Of a DNA stretch of 25,923 nucleotides, positions 6,904 to 14,500 are shown piece after piece. The notes beneath the pieces are model-generated. The model saw only the letters and a list, made by a program, of their open reading frames with translations. It searched no databases and was not told where the DNA came from. Each line of letters starts with the position of its first letter. The stretch's first letter is position 1. The DNA is taken from the IMG/VR virus record IMGVR_UViG_3300025771_000162, positions 1-25,923 of that record. One strand, 5' to 3'. Origin of the DNA: a virus. The translations under genes and the position numbers were made by a program.

Positions 6904-7473
6904 ATGAATAATGTGATATTAACAGATGCCGATGGTGTACTTCTTAACTGGGAGTACGCTTTCGATTGTTGGATGGAAGAGAAAGGCTACACACCTTTAA
7001 CTCGGGACCATTACGATGTAGAGGCTCGCTACGGACTAGAGAAGAAAGAAAAAGATCTTCTTGTACGTGCATTTAACGAATCAGCTGCTATTGGCTTCTT
7101 ACCTCCTCTGCGTGATGCTATGCATTATATCAGACGTCTACATGAAGAACATGGTTTTATATTTCGTGTCATTACTTCATTGAGTCTCAATAAACACGCT
7201 GGACGTTTAAGACAAAAGAATCTATTTAAGTTATTTGGTACAGCCATTGATGAAGTTGTTTGTCTTGATACTGGAGCTGATAAAGATGAAGCTCTAGCGC
7301 CCTATAAAGACTCAGGAATGATTTGGATTGAAGATAAGCCTGAGAATGCAGATTTAGGTGCTCGACTTGGTCTTCAAACTTATCTTATGGAACATAAACA
7401 TAATATGAACCATAATAATAAAGATGTAACAATCGTAAAGAACTGGAGAGCTATTTACGATTTGATTGCATAG
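6904..7473 (+). CDS. HAD-superfamily hydrolase (5'-nucleotidase-like)
   Basis: A 189-aa protein with the HAD motifs in order: motif I LTDADGVLLNW (nucleophile Asp8 and acid/base Asp10), motif II VITSLS, a Lys in the DKDEAL segment, and motif IV WIEDKPENADLG with acidic metal ligands. The small helical cap fits the deoxy-5'-nucleotidase (NT5C) type. Such genes are common in marine T4-like phages and probably dephosphorylate nucleotides or another small phosphate ester in the cytoplasm; the substrate is inference. It is preceded by its own promoter and an AAGGAG site and followed by an 8-bp hairpin that overlaps the stop codon. Confidence 0.82.
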   Translation: MNNVILTDADGVLLNWEYAFDCWMEEKGYTPLTRDHYDVEARYGLEKKEKDLLVRAFNESAAIGFLPPLRDAMHYIRRLHEEHGFIFRVITSLSLNKHAGRLRQKNLFKLFGTAIDEVVCLDTGADKDEALAPYKDSGMIWIEDKPENADLGARLGLQTYLMEHKHNMNHNNKDVTIVKNWRAIYDLIA

Positions 7474-7508
7474 TATGGTAAAAATACCATACATCTAATT
7501 TATTTTTC
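7473..7508 (+). terminator. hairpin after the HAD gene, probable terminator
   Basis: GTATGGTA, loop AAAA, TACCATAC: a perfect 8-bp stem starting in the stop codon, followed by a T-rich but interrupted tract (ATCTAATTTATTTTTC). The tract is weaker than at the other terminators. Confidence 0.6.
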
Positions 7509-7536
7509 TATAGTTACAAAAATAAAGCTATAAAAA

Positions 7537-7544
7537 AATAAATA
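7537..7544 (+). promoter_or_regulatory. possible late promoter for the tmRNA
   Basis: AATAAATA matches the NATAAATA core of T4-like late promoters and lies about 7 bp before the likely 5' end of the tmRNA. The surrounding DNA is very A-rich, so chance is a real possibility. Confidence 0.3.
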
Positions 7545-7550
7545 AAATTG

Positions 7551-7797
7551 TTAACGTTGAAGCAACGTGGACACATACTGGACCCGGGGGCGGTACCCGG
7601 CGACTCCACCATAAGTACATTTGCTGAGTGTGTTTATGATGGGGTCGAAATAGGATCGACAGGTGTGAAAGTGAAGTGGAGTTAACCGGATGACTGCGTT
7701 ATTGGTCAATCACTACAAATGCAAACGATAACTTTGCACCTCAGGAATTTGCTCTAGCAGCATAATCCTATGAGCCGTTGAGGTGGCTTGGAAACAG
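7551..7797 (+). ncRNA. ssrA: tmRNA, circularly permuted (two-piece) form
   Basis: tmRNA rescues stalled ribosomes and tags the incomplete protein for proteolysis. The gene is permuted: the acceptor piece comes first and ends in an encoded CCA (7609-7611). Its T-arm region is GGGGGCGGTACCCGG. The coding piece starts at GGGGTCG (7641-7647), which pairs with CGACTCC (7601-7607) to make the 7-bp acceptor stem with one G-U. A GTGTG (7663-7667)/CACAT (7572-7576) helix matches P2. The 29-nt spacer folds into an 11-bp hairpin continuing the acceptor stem, as expected for a precursor cut into two pieces. The tag reading frame at 7721-7765 encodes ANDNFAPQEFALAA then TAA, close to alphaproteobacterial tags. 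After it AGCC/GGCT forms a P5-like hairpin. The exact ends are estimates. Confidence 0.92.
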
Positions 7798-7799
7798 AA

Positions 7800-7824
7800 G
7801 AGGGACTTCGGTCCCTCCCTCTTT
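7800..7824 (+). terminator. hairpin with UUCG loop ending the tmRNA transcript
   Basis: GAGGGAC, loop TTCG, GTCCCTC, then CCTCTTT. The C(UUCG)G loop is very stable. The T tract is short, so it may serve mainly as a 3' processing or stability element of the tmRNA precursor. Confidence 0.65.
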
Positions 7825-7849
7825 AAGTAACAACAAAGAAAGAAAATAA

Positions 7850-8218
7850 ATGAAATATGTTTTACCTTTAGCAGTCGCAACAACATTAACTGCTAGCTCT
7901 CTTTTTGCAAATGAGATTGGTGCCACTGGTATAAGCTGGGGTATAGAGACAACAACAGAATATAATACAGAATCAGAAGTATTAACTCTAACAACAACAC
8001 CAGAGCTAAACTACACAATGTGGAATCTAGACTTGACAGCATCAAGTGATATTGCCATTTACAATGAAGAATTTGTTCTAGGTGATAAGAACCCTACTCT
8101 AGATTTTGAAATTTCTAAAATGATGATGGAACAAGTAGAAATATATGCTAAGACAGGTTATGATCTAGAAAAAGATGAAATGAATGATATTGTTGTAGGT
8201 GCTACATTCTCATTCTAA
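7850..8218 (+). CDS. small exported beta-rich protein, possible outer-membrane barrel
   Basis: A 122-aa protein with a clear signal peptide: MKYVLPLAVATTLTASSLFAN, cleavage likely after the Ala at residue 20. The mature part is made of alternating beta strands (TTEYNTESEVLTLTTTPELNY) and ends in GATFSF, a C-terminal Phe after alternating hydrophobics as in outer-membrane beta-barrels. It is too short for a full porin, so an 8-strand barrel or a periplasmic beta protein is possible. Similar small exported proteins occur in marine phages, with unknown function. It lies 26 bp downstream of the tmRNA hairpin with only a weak AAAGAAAG ribosome site, and it is followed by a strong terminator. Confidence 0.65.
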   Translation: MKYVLPLAVATTLTASSLFANEIGATGISWGIETTTEYNTESEVLTLTTTPELNYTMWNLDLTASSDIAIYNEEFVLGDKNPTLDFEISKMMMEQVEIYAKTGYDLEKDEMNDIVVGATFSF

Positions 8219-8241
8219 TATAAATACATAACCATTTAAAG

Positions 8242-8263
8242 AAGGGGGTACGCCCCCTTTTTT
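8242..8263 (+). terminator. intrinsic terminator
   Basis: AAGGGGG, loop TACG, CCCCCTT and a run of T. It overlaps the start of the next promoter by a few bases on its 3' side. Confidence 0.88.
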
Positions 8264-8265
8264 AG

Positions 8266-8294
8266 TTGCCATTTGTAGAGGGTCATACTATAAT
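8266..8294 (+). promoter_or_regulatory. sigma70-type promoter for the cell-wall hydrolase gene
   Basis: TTGCCA, 17-bp spacer, TATAAT, preceded by AG. The leader TATGGTATGATGAGCAGGAG closely resembles that of the HAD gene. Confidence 0.78.
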
Positions 8295-8322
8295 AATATG
8301 GTATGATGAGCAGGAGATACAA

Positions 8323-8844
8323 ATGAATAAAGTTTTAACTATTGCTTTAGCTATTTCGATAGCTATTGGATCATCTTCTTTACTTGCAAAAAACAATATA
8401 GATCTTGCAAGTGAAGAGTATAATAGACAAATAGCTGCTGAGGTTGAATGCTTAGCTCTTAACATATATTTTGAGACTCATGCTGTATCTTTAGCAGACG
8501 CCGTAGCAGTTTCTGATGTAGTACTTAACAGAGTTAAAAGTTCTAACTATCCTAATACAGTTTGTAAAGTAGTTAAGCAAGGCTATTATGATTCAAACGG
8601 TAACCCTATCCGACATAAGTGTCAGTTTAGCTGGTGGTGTGATGGTAAATCTGATAATCCTAAAAATTATGAAGCGTGGGAAAGATCACTAGCCGTAGCT
8701 AAAGAGATCTATCTTGCCGAATCTTACATCGGTATTACAGAAGGCGCTACTCATTATCATGCTAATTATGTATCACCGGAATGGTCTAATCAGTTTACTC
8801 GAGTTACAAGAGTAGGTTCTCATATTTTTTATAGGCAGAAGTAA
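8323..8844 (+). CDS. SleB-type cell wall hydrolase (Hydrolase_2), exported
   Basis: A 173-aa protein. The ATG at 8323 is chosen because CAGGAG lies 7 bases upstream and the protein then begins with a signal peptide (residues 1-22, hydrophobic core LTIALAISIAIG, SLLA cleavage region). The mature domain matches Hydrolase_2/SleB: ECLALNIYFE with Glu51 as probable catalytic residue, DVVLNRVKSSNYPNTVCKVV, CQFSWWCDGK, GATHYHANYVSPEW and RVGSHIFY. It should cleave peptidoglycan in the periplasm. With a Sec signal it could work without a classical holin as a secreted endolysin, which is inference. Its stop codon overlaps the next start (TAATG). Confidence 0.88.
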   Translation: MNKVLTIALAISIAIGSSSLLAKNNIDLASEEYNRQIAAEVECLALNIYFETHAVSLADAVAVSDVVLNRVKSSNYPNTVCKVVKQGYYDSNGNPIRHKCQFSWWCDGKSDNPKNYEAWERSLAVAKEIYLAESYIGITEGATHYHANYVSPEWSNQFTRVTRVGSHIFYRQK

Positions 8845-9623
8845 TGCGACATGTTTTAGTGACTGGAGGATTTGATCCTCTTCATTCTGGTCATATAGAT
8901 TATTTTAAAGCTGCTAAGCAATTAGGTAATACTTTAACTGTTGGTTTAAATTCAGACGAATGGTTAACTAGAAAGAAGGGACGACCTTTTTTACCTTTTG
9001 AAGAACGTAAAGCTATTATTCAAGAGCTAAAATGTGTAGATAGGATTATTTCTTTTAATGATAATGACGATTCAGCTTGTAATGCTATTTACAGGCTACT
9101 ATCAAAAATACCATCAGGAGATAAAGTGATATTCGCTAACGGTGGTGATAGAAATCAAAACAACACACCTGAGTTTAAAACTTACGGTCAAATGCCCTGG
9201 GTTGATTTTGTACATGATGTTGGCGGTAGTAATAAGAAGAATTCATCTAGTTGGATATTAGATGAATGGAAAACTCAAAAGACAGAGCGTGACTGGGGTT
9301 ATTGGAGAGTATTAGATGACAAGCAGCCTCGTATAGGCCAAAAAGTAAAAGAGCTTGTTATTAATCCAGGTTGTAGTTTAAGTAATCAGAAACATTTATA
9401 TAGATCAGAATTCTGGTATGTTTTAGAAGGTGATATTGAAATTAGTTTAGTATTTCCAAATAAAGAATGGCAAATACAAATGCTATCAGAACATACTCAA
9501 TATGTTATTCCTGCAGGGGTGTGGCATAAGACTACTAATATAGGTTCTACCCCTGCTCATATTGTAGAGATACAATATGGAGAAAAATGTATAGAGGAGG
9601 ATATCGAGCGTAAAGATGGTTGA
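8844..9623 (+). CDS. cytidylyltransferase-like domain fused to a sugar-isomerase-type cupin
   Basis: A 259-aa two-domain protein. Residues 1-about 135 are a nucleotidyltransferase of the GCT/RfaE2 type: GGFDPLHSGHIDYF holds the HxGH motif (14-17), followed by VGLNSDEWLTRKKGRPFLPFEER and a Ser-rich end segment (SSSWILDEW). Residues about 145-255 are a cupin like the C-terminal domain of type II mannose-6-phosphate isomerase/GDP-mannose pyrophosphorylase, with RDWGYWRVL, YRSEFWYVLEGD and VIPAGVWHKTTN. The pair suggests activation of a sugar phosphate for a nucleotide sugar, perhaps to modify host lipopolysaccharide or phage glycan; this is inference. It overlaps both neighbours, linking it to the hydrolase and to gp33. 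Confidence 0.8.
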   Translation: MRHVLVTGGFDPLHSGHIDYFKAAKQLGNTLTVGLNSDEWLTRKKGRPFLPFEERKAIIQELKCVDRIISFNDNDDSACNAIYRLLSKIPSGDKVIFANGGDRNQNNTPEFKTYGQMPWVDFVHDVGGSNKKNSSSWILDEWKTQKTERDWGYWRVLDDKQPRIGQKVKELVINPGCSLSNQKHLYRSEFWYVLEGDIEISLVFPNKEWQIQMLSEHTQYVIPAGVWHKTTNIGSTPAHIVEIQYGEKCIEEDIERKDG

Positions 9624-9840
9624 AATAATGAACACTCAAGCCTTTTCGATGAAGATCGAGCAGGTAGTAAAAGAAAAAAGAATAACTTATTTTGATGCTG
9701 TACTATGGTATTGTGAGAAAAATGAAATAGAAATAGAGACTGGTGCTAAGTTAATTAACACTATTATTAAGAAAAAAATAGAAGCTGAAGCTTCAGATAT
9801 GAATTGTTTAAAAGAGAAATCTGCTAAGTTGCCTGTGTAA
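9616..9840 (+). CDS. 33: gp33-like late transcription accessory protein
   Basis: A 74-aa helical protein matching the short gp33 of marine T4-like phages: FSMKIEQVVKEKRITYFDAVLWYCEKNEIEIE, AKLINT, and the C-terminal KLPV. In T4, gp33 binds the RNA polymerase beta flap and connects it with the gp45 sliding clamp, working with the sigma factor gp55 at late promoters. The position directly before gp59 and gp32 is the same as in T4. The ATG at 9616 overlaps the upstream gene; an ATG at 9628 is an alternative. Its presence supports the reading of NATAAATA motifs elsewhere in the window as late promoters. Confidence 0.8.
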   Translation: MVEIMNTQAFSMKIEQVVKEKRITYFDAVLWYCEKNEIEIETGAKLINTIIKKKIEAEASDMNCLKEKSAKLPV

Positions 9841-10454
9841 TGAATAATGTGTATGAAGGATTGAACGCTTATAAAACTTATCTAGCGATCAGAAATCACT
9901 TCAATACTGATTATGATTATTTTAAATATAATGGAAAGCTGAAAGTATCAAATGATAGTTTCCTCAAAAGACGTGATAAATTTTTCTTCGCTAAACTGGA
10001 GCGAAATTATCGCAATAACGAGCTCGTCTATTTCTTTGTCGCAAATTTTCTCGACAATGATAGTAGCTGGTCTGGTTCTCTTGTTGGATCTGAAAGCGAA
10101 AAAAAATATTTAGAATGGCGTAAACGTATTGAAAGTTTAAAGTATACCTTTAAAACGGAATGTGAGAAAATACAAAATGAAATCGAATACAAAGATATCA
10201 CGTTTGATGAATTTTTTAGAGTTTTGGGGTCCAATCATCCTCGTTTACTTGGTTGGCAACTTGGTGGCCATATTAGCCTTGAAACATTTACTATCATGGA
10301 TGGGATATTAAATTTCACAAAACAGTGGAACTCTCATCTAAAAGATGATATAATGTATTATACAGTTAGAGATAAATCTAACAAGTATAAACCTTTCTTG
10401 CAAGTTGACCTACAAGCTTACAGAAAGATTATGAAAAGTGTATTTACTAGCTAA
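9840..10454 (+). CDS. 59: gp59 helicase loader
   Basis: A 204-aa protein with the features of T4 gp59, which loads the gp41 helicase on gp32-coated forks: GLNAYKTYLAIRNHFNTDYDYFKYNGK near the start, FLKRRDKFFFAKLER, YFFVANFLDN, and ISLETFTIMDGILNFTKQW in the C-terminal domain. The length is close to T4 gp59 (217 aa). It starts in the stop codon of gp33 (TAATG) and is followed by gp32, its binding partner, as in T4. Confidence 0.92.
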   Translation: MNNVYEGLNAYKTYLAIRNHFNTDYDYFKYNGKLKVSNDSFLKRRDKFFFAKLERNYRNNELVYFFVANFLDNDSSWSGSLVGSESEKKYLEWRKRIESLKYTFKTECEKIQNEIEYKDITFDEFFRVLGSNHPRLLGWQLGGHISLETFTIMDGILNFTKQWNSHLKDDIMYYTVRDKSNKYKPFLQVDLQAYRKIMKSVFTS

Positions 10455-10473
10455 ATATACATGTTGTTATGAT
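10451..10473 (+). promoter_or_regulatory. possible promoter region for gp32
   Basis: CTAAATAT (10451-10458) resembles the CTAAATA motif described for T4-like cyanophage late promoters, and TGtTATGAT (10465-10473) looks like an extended -10 without a good -35. Either could serve gp32, 42-64 bp downstream; neither is certain. Confidence 0.4.
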
Positions 10474-10514
10474 TATTGTGGATAAGAAACTATACATCGC
10501 ATACGGAGAAATAT

Positions 10515-11414
10515 ATGACTAGTTCTTTCGCTGAGCTTAAATCGGCTCGTAAGTCTTCACTCGAAGCACTCATCTCAGAAACTAATAAGCTTAATACTAA
10601 TGATGGTAGCGGCCCTGCGGTTGATGATCGCTGGTGGAAACCTGAAGTAGATAAAGCTGGTAACGGCTATGCTGTTATTCGTTTTCTACCTGCACCAGAA
10701 GGTGAAGATCTTCCTTGGGTGCGCATCTTTAATCATGGCTTTCAAGGACCAGGTGGCTGGTATATTGAAGAGTCTCTAACTACTATTAATAAGAAAGATC
10801 CTGTATCTGAACATAACTCAATGTTGTGGAATTCAGGTATTGAGTCTAATAAGGATCTTGTACGTAAGCAGAAGCGTCGTCTAAACTACTACGCTAATAT
10901 TTACGTAGTAAAAGATCCATCTAATCCAGCTAATGAAGGAAAAGTATTCCTTTATAAGTTTGGTAAAAAGATCTTTGACAAGCTCAATGAAGCTATGAAT
11001 CCAGAATTTGAAGATGAAAAGCCAATGAATCCTTTTGATCTTTGGGAGGGTGCGAACTTTAAGTTAAAGATTCGTAACGTAGAAGGTTATCGTAACTACG
11101 ATAAGTCTGAGTTTGATTCTCCTTCTGCTCTTCTTGATGATGATGGTGAACTTGAGAAGATCTGGAAGTCAGAAAACTCTCTACAAGAGTTTCTTGATCC
11201 TAAAAACTTTAAGTCTTATGATGAGCTTAAAGCTAAACTAAATCGTGTACTTGGTCTTGATGGTTCATCTGGTAGCACAACTAAAGCAGATGAAATTGAA
11301 ATTGAGAGTGCACCAGCTCAAAAAGCTGCTCCTGCACCTTCATTTGCATCTAGTACTGATGACGATGATGACGACAGCATGTCTTTCTTTGAAAAGTTAG
11401 CAGCTGACGACTAA
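10515..11414 (+). CDS. 32: gp32 single-stranded DNA-binding protein
   Basis: A 299-aa protein. The ATG at 10515 has GGAGA seven bases upstream; an in-frame ATG at 10476 has no site and adds a non-conserved tail. The N-terminus carries the basic LAST-type stretch (ARKSS) used for cooperative binding. The OB-fold core includes WWKPEVDKAGNGYAVIRFLP and NYYANIYVVKDPSNPANEGKV, then KFGKKIFDKL. The C-terminus is strongly acidic (DDDDDD) and ends in FFEKLAADD, the docking tail for replication proteins. The zinc-binding cysteines of T4 gp32 are missing, as in marine relatives. It coats ssDNA in replication, recombination and repair. Confidence 0.95.
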   Translation: MTSSFAELKSARKSSLEALISETNKLNTNDGSGPAVDDRWWKPEVDKAGNGYAVIRFLPAPEGEDLPWVRIFNHGFQGPGGWYIEESLTTINKKDPVSEHNSMLWNSGIESNKDLVRKQKRRLNYYANIYVVKDPSNPANEGKVFLYKFGKKIFDKLNEAMNPEFEDEKPMNPFDLWEGANFKLKIRNVEGYRNYDKSEFDSPSALLDDDGELEKIWKSENSLQEFLDPKNFKSYDELKAKLNRVLGLDGSSGSTTKADEIEIESAPAQKAAPAPSFASSTDDDDDDSMSFFEKLAADD

Positions 11415-11418
11415 AAAT

Positions 11419-11511
11419 CCATGCATGAGTCTGCAGCTCATGTATGGTCGGTGAGTCGCTAGTACCGAATGGAAAGCTAGCCGGGTGCTGTACTTCGAAA
11501 CAAACAGATAG
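11419..11511 (+). ncRNA. structured 3' RNA downstream of gp32 (hairpin plus H-type pseudoknot)
   Basis: Between the gp32 stop and its terminator are two strong elements. The first is an 11-bp hairpin, CCATGCATGAG (11419-11429) with CTCATGTATGG (11437-11447) and a 7-nt loop. Immediately after comes an H-type pseudoknot: stem 1 TCGGT (11448-11452)/ACCGA (11464-11468), loop of 5 nt, stem 2 GCTAGT (11458-11463)/GCTAGC (11476-11481), and an A-rich 7-nt second loop. Stem 2 abuts stem 1 with no gap, so coaxial stacking is possible. No coding frame of note lies here. It may be a 3'-UTR stability element, a small RNA or a ligand-sensing RNA; I know no named family that fits. Confidence 0.55.
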
Positions 11512-11542
11512 AAAAGGGGGCACCTAGGAAGGCCCCCTTTTT
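11512..11542. terminator. bidirectional terminator between gp32 and the tape measure gene
   Basis: AAAAGGGGGC (11512-11521) pairs with GCCCCCTTTT (11532-11541), loop of 10 nt. The T run on the plus strand ends gp32 transcripts and the A run gives a matching T run for the minus-strand operon, which ends 3 bp beyond. Confidence 0.9.
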
Positions 11543-11544
11543 GA

Positions 11545-14500
11545 TTATCCGAAAGAAGTTCCATATCCACAATTGATTGTAGACATTATAGTAGGTTCAG
11601 TTGCTCTCGGGCTGGCAGAATTGACATGTGTCTGATTAGATATATTAGTTACGTTTGTACTATTATCTGTTGGTGCTGATACAACTGCAGCACTGCCGCC
11701 CATTCTATCCTCTCTTGCAGCTGCAACAGATGTAGAACCGTTATTTACAGCTTTGCCCATTAAACTAAAGTCATCAGGGCCTTGATATCGTCTGTATATT
11801 TCTTCTTTAGCGGCATCCACTTCTTGAATGCTACGTCCTGTAGTTAACGCAAACGCCTCTTCAAAAGATTTTCCTGAAAGAGGGTTTCTAGAAAAAAGAC
11901 CTTCACTACTAAACAAATTACCATCACCACCATAAAACTTATCATACATTTCAGTAAAGCCCATCTGACCAGAAAAGTCCATACCGGCTAATTTAAATGT
12001 ACTGTCTTGCGCAGCAGTCGCGCTAGGTGCAGCAGCTGGAGGTGCAATTTCAGTACCTTCTGTAATACGAATTCGCATCGGAGCAGAGTCTGCACTAGGT
12101 TGGGCCCCGCTTGCAGCTGCAACACCGAGATCATAATATTCTTGACCTGAAGTCCCGAAAGCATCTTTACCACCAAGGCCTTGCTCTGCTACCCCGCCTG
12201 GTCCTAATAAATGAGCAGCAGCAAGATAACCAGCAACTTGTTCTGGTGGTGTATTTTCATCAATAACACCTAAACGTCTTAGCTCTTTCTCATTAAAGGC
12301 AGCTAGTTCATTGAACGCCATATCTTGCACCATTGGTGCACCAAGCCAGTCTTGAAGACTTTTAATACCGTTTTTACCTGTCCAGTTCTCTGGGTTCTTC
12401 ATTGCGCTGTTACCCCTCTTTGAAGCGCCTTCTTTTAGATACCCAATTGTTTCTAAAGCAGCAGCTCCAAATTGATAACCGCCTTGGTAACCGTATACAT
12501 TATAATCTGTATAATCACCACTAGATTCTCTTTGAAGCATAGCAGCTCGTAAAGAATCCATTATTGAATCAGAACTTTCTTCTGAAGGTACTTGTACAGC
12601 TTGGCTTTGACCGGGAATTTCCATTCCTCTCTTACCATCTGCTTTGACAGAAGTATCAGTAGTACCGAGATCCATTCCTCTCTTACCATCTGCTTTGACA
12701 GAAGTATCAGTAGTACCGAGATCCATTCCTCTCTTTTCTCCTGGTACATTAGAAAGAGCATCCTCAACCGTACTAATAATTTGTGCTGTAGATAGTTCTC
12801 TACTACCAACACTTACAGATGGTACTCGTTTTATGAATTCTCTTTTCATGAATTCTATATGCTCTGGCTCTAAATTACCACCCATAACATCTTCAGGCAA
12901 ATATTCTAACATATCTTCAGTAATATAATCACCAGCTTGTAAACTATCAAATGGTGTGCTTTGAGTACTACCTGCTGCTTCACTTTGCTGTCTTTGGTCT
13001 CCAAGCTCTAGAAGTGCTTCACTAGCTAAGCTACGTTTAATTGTACCGTCTTCTCTGCCTTGTCTAACTTGTTCTGCAGTTAGATCTTTAAGCCCGTCGT
13101 TGGTCATTACTCTAACAGTTGGTTGACCGTTACCTTGAGGTACATCACCGAAACCAGTTATTCTATTAGCAGCTGATCTTCTTATATTTTGTTGTTCAGC
13201 TATTCTCTCGTCTAAGTTACTTACTACTTGTTGTCTGGTACCTCGTACAACCTCTAACTCCCTTTCCCTATCAGCAATCTTTTCATCTATATCACTTTTT
13301 GTTGTAGTAAAAAACCCTCCAGTCTCAGGAGCTGTCTCTCTTTGCTGTTTCAGAAGTTCAATAGTTTTCTCTATCCGATCAATATTTTGGTCATGCCCTT
13401 CTGTCAATCTACTTCTAGACTCTTCAAGCATATTAATTTGCTCTTGAGCATCATCCATCGTGGCCTGAGATTCTCTTGTTACTCTTTGCTGTTCGGTTTC
13501 TATTTCACCAGTTTCTGGATTAATTCCAGCTTGTCTATACAATGCATCAGGTACTAACTTAGATGCAGCAGAGCCTACTTCAGGTAGAAGTGCTCTTAAT
13601 ATTGCTTGAGGATCAAACAATTCACCTAACCATTCCCAGACCTGTCCTAACTTTTCTGTAACTAAATCCACAAGACTGAATGGTGGTGCATCTTCATCTC
13701 TAAATTCAAATATATCATTTAAAAATGCAACTGCAGCATCGATAGGAGCAGCTAATATGTTTGCAAAGAAACCTAATGTGCCTTGAAACACATCTCCGAG
13801 TCCTGCGAGAACTTTCTTACCATCGAATTGGAATATACCAACTATAAAATCCCCAACACCGTTAGCTACTTGAGATACAGAGTTAGTAAAATCTTCTGTT
13901 AGCCGGTCTACAAATCCTGCAAGAGAATCTAACCCCAACTTACTTAAAAGCCAAGATATAGCTCCACCTACAAAATCTATTAATGTATTAACAAAGCCTT
14001 CGACAATACCGGTAAACGCTCCTTTGAGACCTTCTAGTACTGATCCTGTTCGAGCAAATTCTTTAACAAAGCCGGTTATACCATCTATAACTGCAAATAT
14101 TAGAGTGATAGGTAGAGCAAGCTTTCCTAGTAAACGAAGCATACCAGTAGCCAGGCTTTTAACTGGAGCTAAAAATTTACCGATCGCTGCTAAAAAGCCT
14201 CCTACCCCTTTAGTGATATTTGCAAATAATTTTCCTACAGGAGCAAACATTTTACCAATGCTAACGAACCAATCTTTTATTCTAACTATAGTTTGTACAA
14301 ATGCATTTGGTGCTTGCATAAAGCGCCCAGTAGTTAAGTTGCGCCATACACCAGCTTTAGGATCAAATGCAACTCTAAACTGGTTAGTAAAACTTTTAAT
14401 AAAACCAGATATACTTTGACTCATAGACGTTACGAGAGGTTTAAAAAACCCACCTGTAAACAATCTACCCATAAACGTTGAAAAAGTTTTAGTTCCTCTC

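Noticed and set aside
7474-7849. Possible tRNA genes in the tmRNA region
   Set aside because: No cloverleaf with D, anticodon and T arms can be drawn apart from the tRNA-like part of the tmRNA. I saw no tRNA elsewhere in the short intergenic gaps.
8219-8226. Exact TATAAATA late-promoter match after the small beta-rich gene
   Set aside because: A strong terminator begins 16 bp downstream with no gene between, so transcription from it would stop at once. Chance in AT-rich DNA is more likely.
11448-11502. Hammerhead-ribozyme-like words (CGGTGAGTC ... CGAAAC) after gp32
   Set aside because: The invariant CUGANGA core is not matched (GGUGA in place of UGANGA) and the three stems cannot be drawn. 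A pseudoknot explains the pairing better.
12621-12735. Direct repeats as a possible CRISPR array
   Set aside because: The units are contiguous without spacers and encode an in-frame peptide repeat.
12592-12928. Open frames on the plus strand opposite the tape measure repeat
   Set aside because: They are reading-frame shadows of the repeat in the real minus-strand gene, without ribosome sites or recognisable products.
14024-14419. 131-aa plus-strand frame opposite the tape measure gene
   Set aside because: No ribosome site or conserved motif; it is antisense to a clearly coding frame.
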